From: Protopterus annectens
Taxonomy: Eukaryota > Chordata > Ceratodontiformes > Protopteridae
Length of the DNA stretch: 64,000 bases
NCBI RefSeq assembly: GCF_019279795.1
Contig: NC_056725.1
Location: 1,068,303,020-1,068,367,019 of the forward strand
Direction of reading: 5' to 3'
Shown here: positions 32,885-43,987 of the stretch, piece after piece
Numbering within the stretch: the first letter of the stretch is position 1
How the letters are laid out: each line of letters begins with the position of its first letter
The notes under the pieces: model-generated
Database searches by the model: none
What the model was told of the DNA's origin: nothing
Seen by the model: the letters and a program-made list of their open reading frames with translations, nothing else
Translations under genes and position numbers: made by a program

Positions 32885-33420
32885 GGCAGGGCTAGGAGTC
32901 TAAACATGGAAATGCACACATTGCAAGCATTCCTAACCCTGGAAGATGGTGACATGTCTGCACCCACAGAACCCTGGCCTACAGCCATGGGGAGTAACAC
33001 ACCCTTCTCTGATCACTCATCCTATGCAGCATCCTCAACCCAAAATGTGTCCAGCCAAGTAAAATGAGGTGAGCCATACATATATGTTAGACAAACACAC
33101 ACCTCCAGGCTGGTCAAACAGTCTGACACACACAAGACCCTCCAAGTGCAGTCAACCTTTGAGCAGACCCCTATGCAAAGCACTGGTAGTTATAAGCAAA
33201 CATATCTGACCTAGGACACCCCTCCCATATCTTATACCCTACAAATCTATCTGTAGTCTGCCTGTCTGCCTGATCCTGTCTGACTTATATTACCCAACTG
33301 TGGACTGGAAATAAGACCAGGGCAGAACAGAAATGCAAGATTCCACCACTGTAATATAACACAAAGTTGCTGGACTGTTTCCACAGCTCCAGCAGTCAAT
33401 TGCTTGTAGGCACACCTCTC
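32885..33420 (+). pseudogene. Decayed CR1 endonuclease fragment
   Basis: The plus strand at about 32890-32960 (aggagtctaaacatggaaat) aligns with the start of CR1 ORF2 at 50350 (NARSLNLKMQALDALLSME; here SLNMEMHTLQAFLTLED). Further on, YYPTVDWK near 33280-33305 matches the endonuclease block DFNYPNIDW. The spacing fits the endonuclease domain. It is heavily decayed, with no open frame left. Confidence 0.5.
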
Positions 33421-33479
33421 AACAAGTTGGATTGTGCAAGAATGCATAACATTTGGCCCATAATTTTGGTGTGTATATC

Positions 33480-33790
33480 ATCCACCCTGTATTCCTCTGG
33501 TAAATCACTGAAATGATCTGAGGAGGTATGTCACGAGGTACTGAAACAATACGTGACAGTGTCAAACAGCATATGTCAGATGTATGCTAAAACAAGCCCT
33601 GTAACCCTAGCAACCCATACATTACTGAGAAAAATAGTCACAATCACCGTATGGCTCATTGTCCCCTGATTTTGATAGGCTGTCTCTAGATATCCTGCAC
33701 CAACAGGTTGAGAGGTATGGCTGTAGCAGAAAACAAACTGGACTGGAGTACAACCATTCCTGGAATGGAGTCCTCCATGTACTATAGAAG
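33480..33790. repeat. Unclassified repeat, family X (copy X4)
   Basis: It shares phrases with 47020-47290: ctctggtaaatcactg, atgtcag near a taaaacaa-type phrase, and the ending gttgagaggyatg. It shares the gttgagaggtatg ending with 36840-36930. The nature of the family is unknown. Confidence 0.5.
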
Positions 33791-33877
33791 GTCACACTGG
33801 GCATGCTTGTACACTTAGAGAAATGTCAGTAAGATCAAGGAATGAACAGGCCTTCCCCACCCAGTGCACTTCCCATT

Positions 33878-34214
33878 GCCCTACTTTAGCAGTCCTGCAG
33901 ATATCAGTCACCTTAGAAGTCCTTTTTGTGAGATTTCTGTGTAATACTATAGTACAAATAATTAACTAGGTAAGAGTTCTAATCTCAGTTCTGGCAAATG
34001 TCAGACTGTGTGTATGTTTACAAGTTAAAGCTTTTGGGTCCATTCAAACCCAGTATTCTTCCCCTTTCCCACTTTATCAGTCCTGCAGATATCACTTACC
34101 TTAGAAGTTCTTTTCATCAGGCCTCAGCCCCATAAGCTCTGTGGCATGTGCAATAACTGTGTAACACTATGGTACAAATAACTAGCTAGGTACGGGTTCT
34201 ACTGTCACATCTGA

Positions 34215-34286
<72 letters not shown>

Positions 34287-34372
34287 ATTGTGTCTTTCTG
34301 TAGGACAAAGTGTTTTGATAAGTTTAACACCCACTGCCCTACTTTATCAGTCCTGCTGATGTAATTCCCCTT
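33878..34372. repeat. Tandem repeat, three units with internal (TG)n
   Basis: The phrase ctactttatcagtcctgcag followed by atatca starts units at about 33880, 34069 and 34339 (spacings about 189 and 270). The second unit is longer because of a (TG)n expansion at 34218-34283. The third unit is cut at about 34372 by a CR1 tail. Confidence 0.75.
34218..34283. repeat. (TG)n microsatellite
   Basis: About 33 TG units inside the second unit of the tandem repeat. Confidence 0.95.
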
Positions 34373-34438
34373 ATAGGTTCATAAGTGTGTAGTAGGCTAA
34401 TGGCCCATGAGCCTTAACAAGCTAGCCCATTGAAGGGC
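34372..34438 (-). mobile_element. CR1 3'-tail fragment, about 65 bp
   Basis: Only the extreme 3' end of the CR1 family is present: ataggttcataagtgtgta, then taggctaatgg and aagctagcccattg. It was truncated almost completely on insertion and lies against the 3' side of the Myb-like gene. Confidence 0.7.
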
Positions 34439-35439
34439 CCTATCATTGTGCACCATTCCACGGTCGAGGATTTCCACCATCTCACCAAACTGTCTAGCCA
34501 TGACCTCAGCATAATAACGGTGGGCATCAACATGATCATTGAGGTTGTCACTCATAGCAAGAAGAGTGGCATTCACAATCCTGAGAAGCTGCCTTGTGTT
34601 ACATTCACTATGTGCCTGTGCCTCCATGACAGTCCAAAACATGCGTCTGGTGACACTTGCTGTGGCACTTGTGACAAGGGCATGACGGGCAGCAGTCCCC
34701 TTCAAGCACCCCTGCCCATCTGCCTGTGTGAGAGCTCACCTGTTATCTGGCTATGGCTGGTGTGTACAAACACACTTGCCATAGTCACCACATTTGCCTG
34801 TCCCATGCCGCCACCCACCAACTGTCCATTATCTATGGCCACTGGTGATAGGGTATGTGCGGACATTGTGACTGTGTGAGGAGATGTGATGGACAACAGT
34901 GGGATGCCAACCAATGGAACAGATTCAGCCCCTGACAGCCCCACCTGTGTCTTACTATGGCTATCATCATTGTCAGAGTCTGCGGAGACACTGACATTAG
35001 TTCCCGAGCAGGCAGGACCCTGACTCCCATTGCCACCTATGAGGGGAAGACAATAAATGTAAATTAATACCTGTACATTATAGTTGGCTGCCATGCACAC
35101 AGACACGCATGCACAGACATGTACAGGTGAGATGGCACAAAGCTATTACACAGACCTCACATTACCCAAAAGGTGACATGCATGACACACAGCCCTCATT
35201 ATCATGCATTGTAGGCATTCTCAATCCTTGTTACTAACAATATACATCTCTGGGATGCATGAGTACTGTTAGTAGGTGGTGTCCATTCTGCTAGCACACA
35301 CTGAACACATGTACACATTATTGCTGTTCACCTGTATAGCACAGTGGCAACTACTGTAGACCATACCTCACAACTGTACAAATCATTGAAAAATGTGTAG
35401 ATGTCTGGCACATATGTTTGCTCTGTTCCTCACAACCCC

Positions 35440-36965
35440 TATGTGTTTGTCTGACACATAACTGGGATCATATAATGATTGATGTTCCAAATTAATGACA
35501 TACATTTGATTTGCAGACCTTATCACCAGCAGTGAATGTATATTCAAAGAAATCCCATCACACCAACAGCCTTCTAAGCTTAACATGGATATGAGAAGTG
35601 TACACAACCCTGTTAACATGGCAGGCTCTTGTATCATATAAAATGAGACCACAATACTGCATTCAAAAAGATCACCCACTTTAAATGTGACATCTGACCT
35701 GTGCAATCCAATCAAGAAAGAAACAAATTTGTTAGTTGTGAAATATGAGTGAGATGTGTATGATACAGTGGTTGCAAAGGTGTGGACACCCTTAAACCAA
35801 TACTTTTTCAAAACACCTGTTAAGTGAACTACTGCAGTCACTCTTCCTGGGAAGGGGAGTATCAGCATGGCTTATCTTGGCTTGGCATTATTTGGACAGT
35901 CTTCCCTGCAAAGGTCAAGTGAAGTGAGGTGTTGCTTGTGCACCACACATAGCTGTAGGGATAGTGGCTGTACGTTTGAACCTTGGTCTCATTACACTGT
36001 TACACATTTCAACACGTGCCTTTGGGAGACTTGTTGTTATGTTTTGCTACCTGTATATAACCCTGCATGGTGTTTGGTGTGGATAAATGCTTCTATCTAC
36101 TGACCCTACCCCATAGGCCAGACTTATGCAGAATCCAGACGATTGTTGCCACATGTACTACACAAACAGTACTTGCCAGAGAGTCCTGCAAGTACCTCAG
36201 TTTTGCTGCACGTCTCCTGGCAGCTTCCCTGACTAGTTCTCAACATGTCTTGTCATCTGTTTTGGAAGGACATCTGGTTCCTTTCAACAGCACTCTTGTC
36301 CTATATTTAATCCTCTTTTTGATGACTGTCTCCACTGTGTTCCATGGTATATGCAATGCTGTGATAATTTTGATGTACCCTACTCCTGACTGATACCTTT
36401 CAAATATGAGATCCCTGTGATGTTTTGTAAGATGTGTGCAAGCCATGGCTGCTTCTGGTACAGGCAACTGAGCAAATGTCATGAATACACCGCTCTGACA
36501 GTGGACCATTATCCGTTGTTACATTGAGTCCCTGTACTTGATGGCAGGTGTGTAACCAAGCAGAGTGAATGCTGTCACTACATCACAAGCTGCTCCCACA
36601 ATATGTTATCGGAGGGTGTGCACGCATATGCATCCAGCATATTGTAAGATTTGTATACCCCATATTTGTTGGCCTAACATATTGTTTGGTTTTACAAGTT
36701 AATTGTTCATGTCATGGTCACATTACAGGTTGGAAAAGGTTTGGAATGTAATACTGTGGTCTCTCGTATATATCAGACACACTTGGCATCTTGACAGGGG
36801 TGTGTACACTGTGGTATCCACTGTATAGGATTTATGTTTCATACATGTCCCTACCATAGCCCATTTGTCCCCCCAGTTTGTTGGTCTCTGTCCAGATGTC
36901 TTGCACTGACAGGTTGTGAGGTATACTGAATGAATGTTACATTACCCTTCAGATTCAGATAGGCC
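35440..36965. repeat. Family X copy X5, split by a Tc1 element
   Basis: The segment 35480-35560 (acatacatttgatttgcaga, then aatgtatattcaaa) resembles 47083-47135. After the Tc1 insertion, 36840-36930 (gttggtctctgtccagatgt, then gacaggttgtgaggtat) resembles 47205-47260. Together they look like one X copy interrupted at 35765. Confidence 0.4.
35766..36823 (-). mobile_element. Tc1-like transposon, internally deleted
   Basis: A 1058-base unit with inverted ends CAGTGGTTGCAAAGGTGTGG and, at the other side, the inverse of CAGTGGATACCACAGTGTAC, both followed by CACC. It is flanked by TA (35764-35765 and 36824-36825). On the minus strand, 36509-36240 encodes the N-terminal DNA-binding HTH part of a Tc1 transposase (LTKHHRDLIFERYQSG, NTVETVIKKR). 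Most of the catalytic part is missing compared with the 1.6-kb element at 39221. It is non-autonomous. Confidence 0.87.
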
Positions 36966-37199
36966 CCCGTGGTGACCACTGTGATGCACTGCAGTTAACA
37001 CCACTACAAGTGAGCATGGACATCAAGCAATATGGCTAGGTGTGTATTGACAAAGCACAACAAAACAATTCCATACTCACCAGCTACAGGCTGCTGTCCC
37101 ACTTGTAGACCAGAGGGAGCTAAATAGGTGTGGGAGAGAGGTACTGTCAACATGTGGCCTTGGTACAGGGAGGAAGCAGCATTTCTGCACATTAACAGT

Positions 37200-37480
37200 A
37201 CAAACTGTAGGAATACAGCACAGACAGCCCAACGAATTACAGCACACTGGTTTATTCAGAGACAGCACTCCAGAAAGTAAAACAAACGCTTATATCCACA
37301 AGTACGTTTTCATCTATACGGACTTCCTCAGATGCATAGATGAATATATCCCACAAGCAGCTGTTTAAATACTTCTAAATAAATAAATAAATGATGCCCC
37401 TCCAGTCACAGTGCAAATTAATATAATTTAATTTAAATTAAGGTATAGCTTTTTACTGTTGAATTTTATCAAAATGACCA
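37200..37480 (-). repeat. Possible retroelement 3' end (unclassified)
   Basis: On the minus strand it reads catctgaggaagtccgtata, followed by an A/T-rich tail and a phrase with aataaacc. This is the style seen in PLE 3' ends in this window. No coding part and no second copy are present. Confidence 0.3.
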
Positions 37481-39220
37481 CTAGAGGGTGTTTTACCATT
37501 GTAAAAAGATTTTAGTGACTTTTTATTACATTTTTTTATATACATACAGAATTTTACCCACTGTTTTAAGTACAAAATTTTGTGTTTTAAATGTGCATTT
37601 ATTTATATATTACATGATTTTTATGTGATACATTTTATTCTGTCACATTCTATTTTGTCACAATATGACATTTTAATTAGTTGCACTGTGATTGGAGGGT
37701 CTGTCTGTGCTGTATTCTTACAGTTTATCTTCTTTTCTACAGCACTTGCTTCCATTATCTGTGACATTAACAGTACAACCCCCAATACTGCAAAATATGC
37801 TGCCTATCACCATAGATGTGCACTTAAGTGCATTACCAAACCCTGTCCACAACTACTATCTTATCTGATATATACATGTAGATACTTCACAGATACAACT
37901 ATGTATGCTACAGTACTCTAGTAATGTGAACTAGGGCCTTACCTGCATGCTCCTTGTACATTGAGAGGGGGGCACCCACATCCACAATGCTGGATTTAGC
38001 ATATTTTTGCATGCTTGGGTGGGCTCCCCAAGGATGGCGAGGAGCTGTTCGGTGGGTGTCAGTGGGGCCAGTATGAATGTGGCTGTCACATCTCTGGCTG
38101 TGGCAGAAGCCCTTCACTGGGCATTATGTATGAGGTTGGTAGCATGATGCTGGACCTGCTCATAGGTTCTTGTTTGCAGGCCAACATTGTTTACCCTGTG
38201 GACTAGGTCATTCCACAGGGAGGTCTGCTCCCGCAGATGCTCCTGGGTTCGTCCAAACATGACAGCATAATTGTTGACAATGGTGTCAATTATTTCACTT
38301 GTTTCTGCGGCACTGTAGGGTGGATTTCGGGGGTGCTGCATCTTGCCTGGAAGACATAAATAGTGAAACACATCATAGCACCTCATACAATTGTCAACAG
38401 TATGGACAGAAATTGCTCATCGACAGTGGATATTTTTTGCCAGCACTCAAAACTACACCATACCCCTGTAATCTATCAGTACAATATTAGCTTGCATTGC
38501 ACTCTTGGCCCTGATGTGTCATATCCCCCCCCCCCAGCGATGGACAGTTAATTACATAAACCTCTATTCCCCATTCATGTCTGTGTAGAGGGATGACAGT
38601 GGCCATCTTCCATATGGATGAGGTGTGGATGTTGCCGAGGCTGTGTTTGACTACAGTGTGTGATGGAGCTGTGAGCACATGCTTGAGTTGGTGTAGGATG
38701 CAGACAGGGATGTTATCAGGCCTCATGGAGACTTACTGTTGTTGCCTTTCAGTAGGCAATATGTACCTGCTCACCATTGAGGGGAGGGGTGCGGTTGATG
38801 TTCATATCTCCCTATATGGATGGGGGACAGGGGGGTTATGTCCACACCTAACCTGTCTGACACAGGTTGCCTATAGCCATGGTATGTTTGTATTAGGTGT
38901 GATTTAATGCCAGTACAGGGTGAATTGTGTTGTTGCACCTGAGACTGACAACATATGTGGAGACACCCTTGTGACTGGCTTTGGATATGTCTGATTTGTA
39001 CTCATAGTTAACCTTACAGGGAGTCACCTGTGACCTTACATGCTTGCTCAGAGAAAGGTGGACAAGCTTCCAAGTTGTTATCTGCACCAATGTGGCCCTG
39101 TACAACAATATACCAACCTATTATGTGGTTTTTTGTATTGCTGCTGTCCACCAAAGGGGATTACTCTACCTTGGTCGAGGAGGGTTTTACAGGTCAGGTA
39201 TAGCTAAATCCATATGGTTA

Positions 39221-40827
39221 CAGTGACTATATAAGTGTACACACCCTGTTGCAATGCCTAGTCTTTCTGCTATTGTAACTTGACACCACAATAACTCATT
39301 TCAACACAATTCCCACCTTTAATGCGACCTATAGCCTGTACAATTCCACTGAGAACATAACAATCTGTTATGGGAAACATATGCAAATTGAAATCAGTAC
39401 AATAAGTTGGTTGCATGAGTGTGCACACCTTTAAACAGCTACTTTATGGAAGCACCTGCTGAGATAATGACAGCTTTCAGTCATCTTAGGTCAGAGTCTA
39501 TCATCATGGCACATCTTTACTTGGTAATAGTTGCCCAGTCTTCCTTGCAATAGTGCTACAAAGATATCAATTTGTGTGGGATTCTCTTGAGCACAGCCCT
39601 ATTCAGGGCAACCCACAGATTTTCTATTGGATGTAGGTCTGGCCACTGGCTAGCACATTCCCAAGCTGTAATTTTCATCTGGTGAAGCCATTCCTTTGTC
39701 AATTTGAATGTATGCTTGGGGTCATTGTCATGTTGAAAGATAAAATACCTCTTCATCATTTTAGCAGATGACTGAAGGTTTAGAGACAAAAATGCTTGGT
39801 ATTTTGAACTGTTCATATCTCCCTCCACCTTGACTAGAGGCCCAGTTTCAGCTTATGAAAAGCAACCCCACAGCATGATACTGCCACCACCATGCTTCAC
39901 CAGGGAGATGGGGTTCTTTTGGTGATGCAAAGTGTTGCTTTGGGCCAAACATACTTCTTGTAATTGTGGGCCAGAGGTTTAACATTGGTGTCATCAGACC
40001 ATGACACATTGTCCAGCATGCTTTTTGGAGACTTGATGTACTATTTGGTAATGTTTGCCCAACCATGGACATTTTTCTGTGTAAGAAAAGGCTTCCATCT
40101 AGGAACCCTACTCCATAGGGCAGACATATGGGGACTACAGAAGATTGTTGTCACATGTGGTATACACCCAGTACTTGGCACACATTCCTGCAGCTCATTC
40201 ATTGTTGCTGTAGGTCCCCTGGCAGCCTCCATGGCCAGTTGTTATCTTGTCATGTCATCCATTTTGGAAGGACACCCAGGTGCTTGCAGTGTCACTGTTG
40301 TCCCATATCTACTCAACTGTGTGATGACTGTCTGCACTGTATTTCATGGTATACCCAAAGTTGTGGACACTTTTTCGACTCTCCTCCTGACTGACACCTT
40401 TCCACAATGAGATCCCTTCGATGCTTTGTAAGGTCTCTGCAAAACATGTATTTGGCTGTAGCAGGCAACTGGATAAATGTCAAATAAATCCTAGTAGGAC
40501 AGTTTAACTTTATTCGGGGTTAATAAGAGTCTTGTTAATTGATGGCATGTGTGGAACCAACAAGAGAATGCTGTGATTACTGCAAGAGGTGCATCAATCA
40601 AGTAGTGGTTTATGTGTGTGCACAAGTATGCAACCAGTTTATAGTATGTTTTTTATGTTTTGTATTTTCTCCCCTAACAGATGTGTTAGTTTGATAACAG
40701 AATTGTGCAGGTTATGAGCCACATTCAAGGTGGGAAACATTTTGAAAAGATTTTCTGTGGTCTCATTTTTGTATAGTACACAAACTTGGCATTTCAGCAG
40801 GGGTGTGTACACTCTTGATATGCACTG
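39221..40827 (-). mobile_element. Tc1-like transposon, full-size but dead
   Basis: A 1607-base unit with inverted ends: CAGTGACTATATAAGTGTAC on the left and the inverse of CAGTGCATATCAAGAGTGTA on the right, each leading into ACACC. It is flanked by TA (39219-39220 and 40828-40829). It carries transposase remnants on the minus strand. It is the same family as the 35766 element. The corresponding point in paralogous block X2 (near 45537) is uninterrupted. Confidence 0.92.
39556..40430 (-). pseudogene. Tc1-like transposase remnant
   Basis: The minus-strand frame 39828-39556 holds the catalytic C-terminus: YFIFQHDNDPKHTFKLT and SQWPDLHPIENLWVALN. The second Asp (in QHDNDPK) and the Glu (in PIENLW) are separated by exactly 34 residues, the DD34E signature of Tc1 transposases. 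The preceding part is in other frames: 40072-39848 shows the Trp/Gly-rich central region, including [12 protein letters not shown]. The N-terminal HTH region lies near 40410-40240 (its DNA matches 36509-36240). Frame breaks make it inactive. Confidence 0.87.
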
Positions 40828-40829
40828 TA

Positions 40830-41870
40830 TGTCGGTGCTCAGATAGCTGTTTGTGGTAGGCAGGGACAGAGGGTCATAGCATACTTGCACACTTCTTCAA
40901 TTACAACCTAATAATCATGCCTATTCTACTACCTATATCATTGTCATGACAATGCAACACCAAGTACCTGTAAACATTTATGCCTGTTCTATGCAATGAA
41001 ACTGATATTACACACAATTATAACATGCACAACTTATTTACATACATAGATAAGTAAGTCAATTGCACAGTAGGCTTTGCTATCACAGTGCTAACCTAGA
41101 GGATGTCCCACATTCATATCTAGGCTATTATGTTATGGTGTCATTTTTAACAGACTCGATAATGGTTTGCGTAACATAACACAACTTTATGTGTACTGTA
41201 AGTGACTACAGATATCAGGCATACAAGTGCTTATAACACTGTACAGCTGAATGTTATGAACTCACTATATCACATGCATTTCAACACACACTTCTGCAAC
41301 AGTACTTTACTATGCACATGCTCTGTATAGATTTCTTATATTTACAAGACAAAATGTGTATCATAGTTATATTCCCAGGTAACATATGGATACAACATCC
41401 CAGTAGCTGGCCTAGCAGTGGCACAGTCAGTGGTGTTTGACAGACACTTCAGTACTTGCCAAATGTCAGCTGTCCTTTCCTGTGTTGAGTCAGGGGCCTA
41501 AGCTGTGATCTATGTCACTGCAGACAGAGCCACATGCTATGGCCATCAGTGCTGTTCAGCAGTACATCAGTACAGCAAGTCTTGTTGAGACATATTCTTT
41601 CAAACTCCTATTTTCCATTATTACAGACCACCTACTGCATTCAATTACATGCTTACTTGTTTCACATACCTTTTTTAAGTAGATTTGGTCAAATACATCT
41701 TCTGTATTCAGCCAAAGGATTTTCAATTGTATCGCTGTCTATGACAGAGGTGGTTCGAATAGATGGCAGCTTGACTTTTGCAGGTAATGCTCATGACCAT
41801 GAGATGACCTGTGCACCAATTGGTGTTTCCCAGTTGTTAATTGCATGCAGAGCAGCTGTGTAGTTATTCC
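40830..41870. other. No recognised element
   Basis: About 1 kb present in block X1 but not in X2. It has short frames only (a 109-codon frame at 41534-41863 has no motif I know). It could be another old insertion or a deletion from X2. Confidence 0.35.
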
Positions 41871-42288
41871 AATAGCCAATGTCATGGCGACACACTCCTA
41901 TAACTGAGCACTCCATGTGGGCATTGGCCCTTTCCATTGCCTGTGAAGAAGACATCCTGGAGGTGTGTGAGCTAATACCGCTTACAACAAGACTTGTGGA
42001 GACAAGCCAACTAAATGGTGGAGAAGGTTCAAGACATAGGGGCAGAATGTGAGTATTGCTGTTATATGTTTTGAATACTGCTAGTTTAACAGGGTTTGTC
42101 TGAACATGTTACTTCTGCATGGGTGTCAGTCTGACAAAGTTCTGTGTCTGCATAGCTGTCAACTGTAGGATTATCCACATAATGGCCAGAGGTTTGCCTG
42201 TTATGTTTGGTCTATTCTCCAGACAGGTGTTGTCCTTGGCAAATCAGTACCATACTCTGGTGACTGCAATCAGCAAATGCTAATATCC

Positions 42289-42689
42289 GGGTCTATATTA
42301 AAAGCAAGAAATTGCTTCTGAGCGAATACGGAAACAGCAGCACATATTCATTGAATCGCATTTAAGCGATTCAATGAATATGTCATAAAGCAAGGAGATA
42401 GTTGGCCAACTTCACGGAGTTGCCTTTTCCTTCCCTATAGTGCAATCTCAGAGCTGGTATATTTAATTAGGGTAGTTGGGGGGCAGAGCCCCCCACATAG
42501 GGGGTGTGGGGGCAAAGCTCCCCACCTGTTTATGGTGTTAAATTATTTTTTTAGCGGACAGCTGTGTAGGTTTTTTCCCTAGGGAAAAATTTGATTACGT
42601 GGCCATTCGCTATTTTCAAGTTTCATGCATTATGTGTTGACTTTTATGTAGTCGCACATATGCACTTTTGGTTTTATAATATAGACTCC
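42289..42689. mobile_element. MITE, GGGTCTA family (copy 3)
   Basis: A 401-base unit begins gggtctatattaaaag and ends ttttataatatagactcc. A perfect 8-base target duplication, taatatcc, lies at 42281-42288 and 42690-42697. Inside is an 18-bp perfect hairpin stem (42342-42359 with 42366-42383) with a 6-base loop. A GC-rich palindromic zone (ggggggcagagccccccaca) follows ggtatatttaatta. No coding capacity. The paralogous block X2 has the uninterrupted target near 46000-46010. Confidence 0.9.
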
Positions 42690-42964
42690 TAATATCCATT
42701 TGTGTTTCTGACTTTATATCCCTCAGAAAAGATATGTTACAACAAACCCTGTGACACCAGCAACTTTCTCAGTGTATAACAGCAATATTTCAAGTATGGC
42801 CATGTTTTTCGGCCTCTGTCATCCAGTTATGTCAGGCTTTGTCCAGATGTCATACTGTATGAGGTTGATAGGTATGGTCTATCATTATTTAGTGCTGTCA
42901 TCCCTGCTGAGAGGAAAGGCTGGAAAACATGTGGAACTCTGTACATTCAAGAGTTTGGTGTATA

Positions 42965-43440
42965 GACAATGCTCTTAGATGGCCTTGTAACATATTTTAT
43001 GTGGAGAGAGTGCCAAGTGTTTTAAAACTAGGCTATTAGAACATGTGAGACATATTACTGATAAGACAGAAGACAGGTCTATAGCTGTACATTTTAATAA
43101 ATCTCAACATGGGAACAGTAGTGGGTTACAAGGTGCTGTTTTGGAAAAAAGTCTGTTTCTCAGTTTGATCAAACAGTCATAAAAGAAAAATAGTTATGTA
43201 CAGAATCAAGTTATATTTTTAAATGTGATAATTTATCCTCCAGGGGGTTACATAAGGAGTGTGATTGGAGATTGTGTATTTAAATGTAATTAAGTGTTAA
43301 TTGTTTCTTGTATTTAAGACAAATATTTCTTATAATGTTTTACTCCTTGAAAGCTTTGGCCAAGACATCAGAGGATAATAAACTTGTGTGAATTACTGGC
43401 TGGCTGTATTTCTCTTTACTATCTTCAGTCATTTTAGTTG
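42965..43440 (+). mobile_element. PLE4: 3'-terminal PLE scrap
   Basis: The plus strand encodes the later part of a GIY-YIG nuclease: FYVE near 42997, then, one frame over, TRLLEHVRHITDKTED and SIAVHFNKSQHGN (about 43028-43115). A 3' untranslated end follows with gccaagacatcagaggataa and a aataaac motif. The bordering phrase gtgtat(g) at both sides may be a short target duplication. It inserted into block X1, since X2 reads straight through this point (near 46325). Confidence 0.78.
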
Positions 43441-43643
43441 TTTTGCTAAGAGGTTGTTGTATGTCTGGCCATTGTGTATGGCCTATCATGATTTTGTAGC
43501 AGCATACCGTATACTTATTAGTTGGACTGTGGGGGGGGGGTAGATGTGAGTTTCATGGGTCCTTTTGTATCCAACTGTTAATGCTGCCTCAGTTATGGGT
43601 GGTCTATCAGCACCATATATTTGTATGGGTATTTTGAGACATG

Positions 43644-43727
<84 letters not shown>

Positions 43728-43759
43728 CATACACCACAGTATTTATTGGTAATATATCT

Positions 43760-43834
<75 letters not shown>

Positions 43835-43880
43835 ATATATCAATACATATCTATCTATCTCTATATATATGTATATGTTT
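43644..43880. repeat. Compound (TA)n/(AC)n microsatellite
   Basis: TA tracts at about 43645-43693, 43708-43728 and 43776-43827 are separated by AC tracts. Open frames on both strands are artefacts. Confidence 0.95.
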
Positions 43881-43987
43881 CTTTTCATGCATATATTTGT
43901 TGATACAAATCATTCCTGACTGCACAGTGTCTCTTCCCTATTGCAAACTGGATGTAATGAATGGTATGTTTAAAAAAACACCAAACA

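Larger units (their letters stand above)
34397..38386 (-). pseudogene. Harbinger-associated Myb/SANT-like gene in pieces
   Basis: PIF/Harbinger elements carry a second gene for a Myb-like DNA-binding protein that helps bring the transposase to its ends. On the minus strand an ATG at 38341 starts MQHPRNPPYSAAETSE, then EIIDTIVNNYAVMFG and LWNDLVHRVNNVG, then RTYEQVQHHATNL. This is a three-helix Myb/SANT-like layout. A TGA at 38114 breaks it; other frames stay open to a donor-like GTAAG at about 37942. Further pieces lie at 35036-34702 (after an AG acceptor-like site; acidic, Ser/Asp-rich) and 34705-34397 (helical, ending VEILDRGMVHNDRALQW), joined by one frameshift. The Tc1 copy and other repeats lie between the pieces. 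Confidence 0.6.
38487..43640. repeat. Paralogous block X1, carrying three later insertions
   Basis: From about 38585 the block aligns, with many differences, to 44925-46520 (X2). Shared phrases include atcaggcctcatggagactt against atcaggcctatggagacctc, gctgctgtccaccaaagggg against gctgtccaccacaggc, and ctccagacaggtgttgtcct against ccccagacagttgttgtcct. X1 contains a Tc1 (39221-40827), a MITE (42289-42689) and a PLE scrap (42965-43440) that X2 lacks, plus about 1 kb near 40850-41865 with no counterpart. Its left end has an RT-like minus-strand phrase (MRPDNIPVCILHQLKHVL, about 38726-38670; SIWKMATVIPLH, about 38610). A LINE remnant may therefore be part of the block. Confidence 0.65.

Noticed and set aside
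35383-35868. 161-codon minus-strand frame
   Set aside because: It straddles the edge of the deleted Tc1 element and family X sequence. Its composition is unremarkable and it has no motif.
38955-39000. CR1 RT motif B remnant inside block X1 (gacacccttgtgactggctt)
   Set aside because: A 40-base resemblance to the CR1 antisense sequence exists, but its order relative to the RT-like phrase at 38.7 kb is wrong and X2 lacks it. It may be chance.
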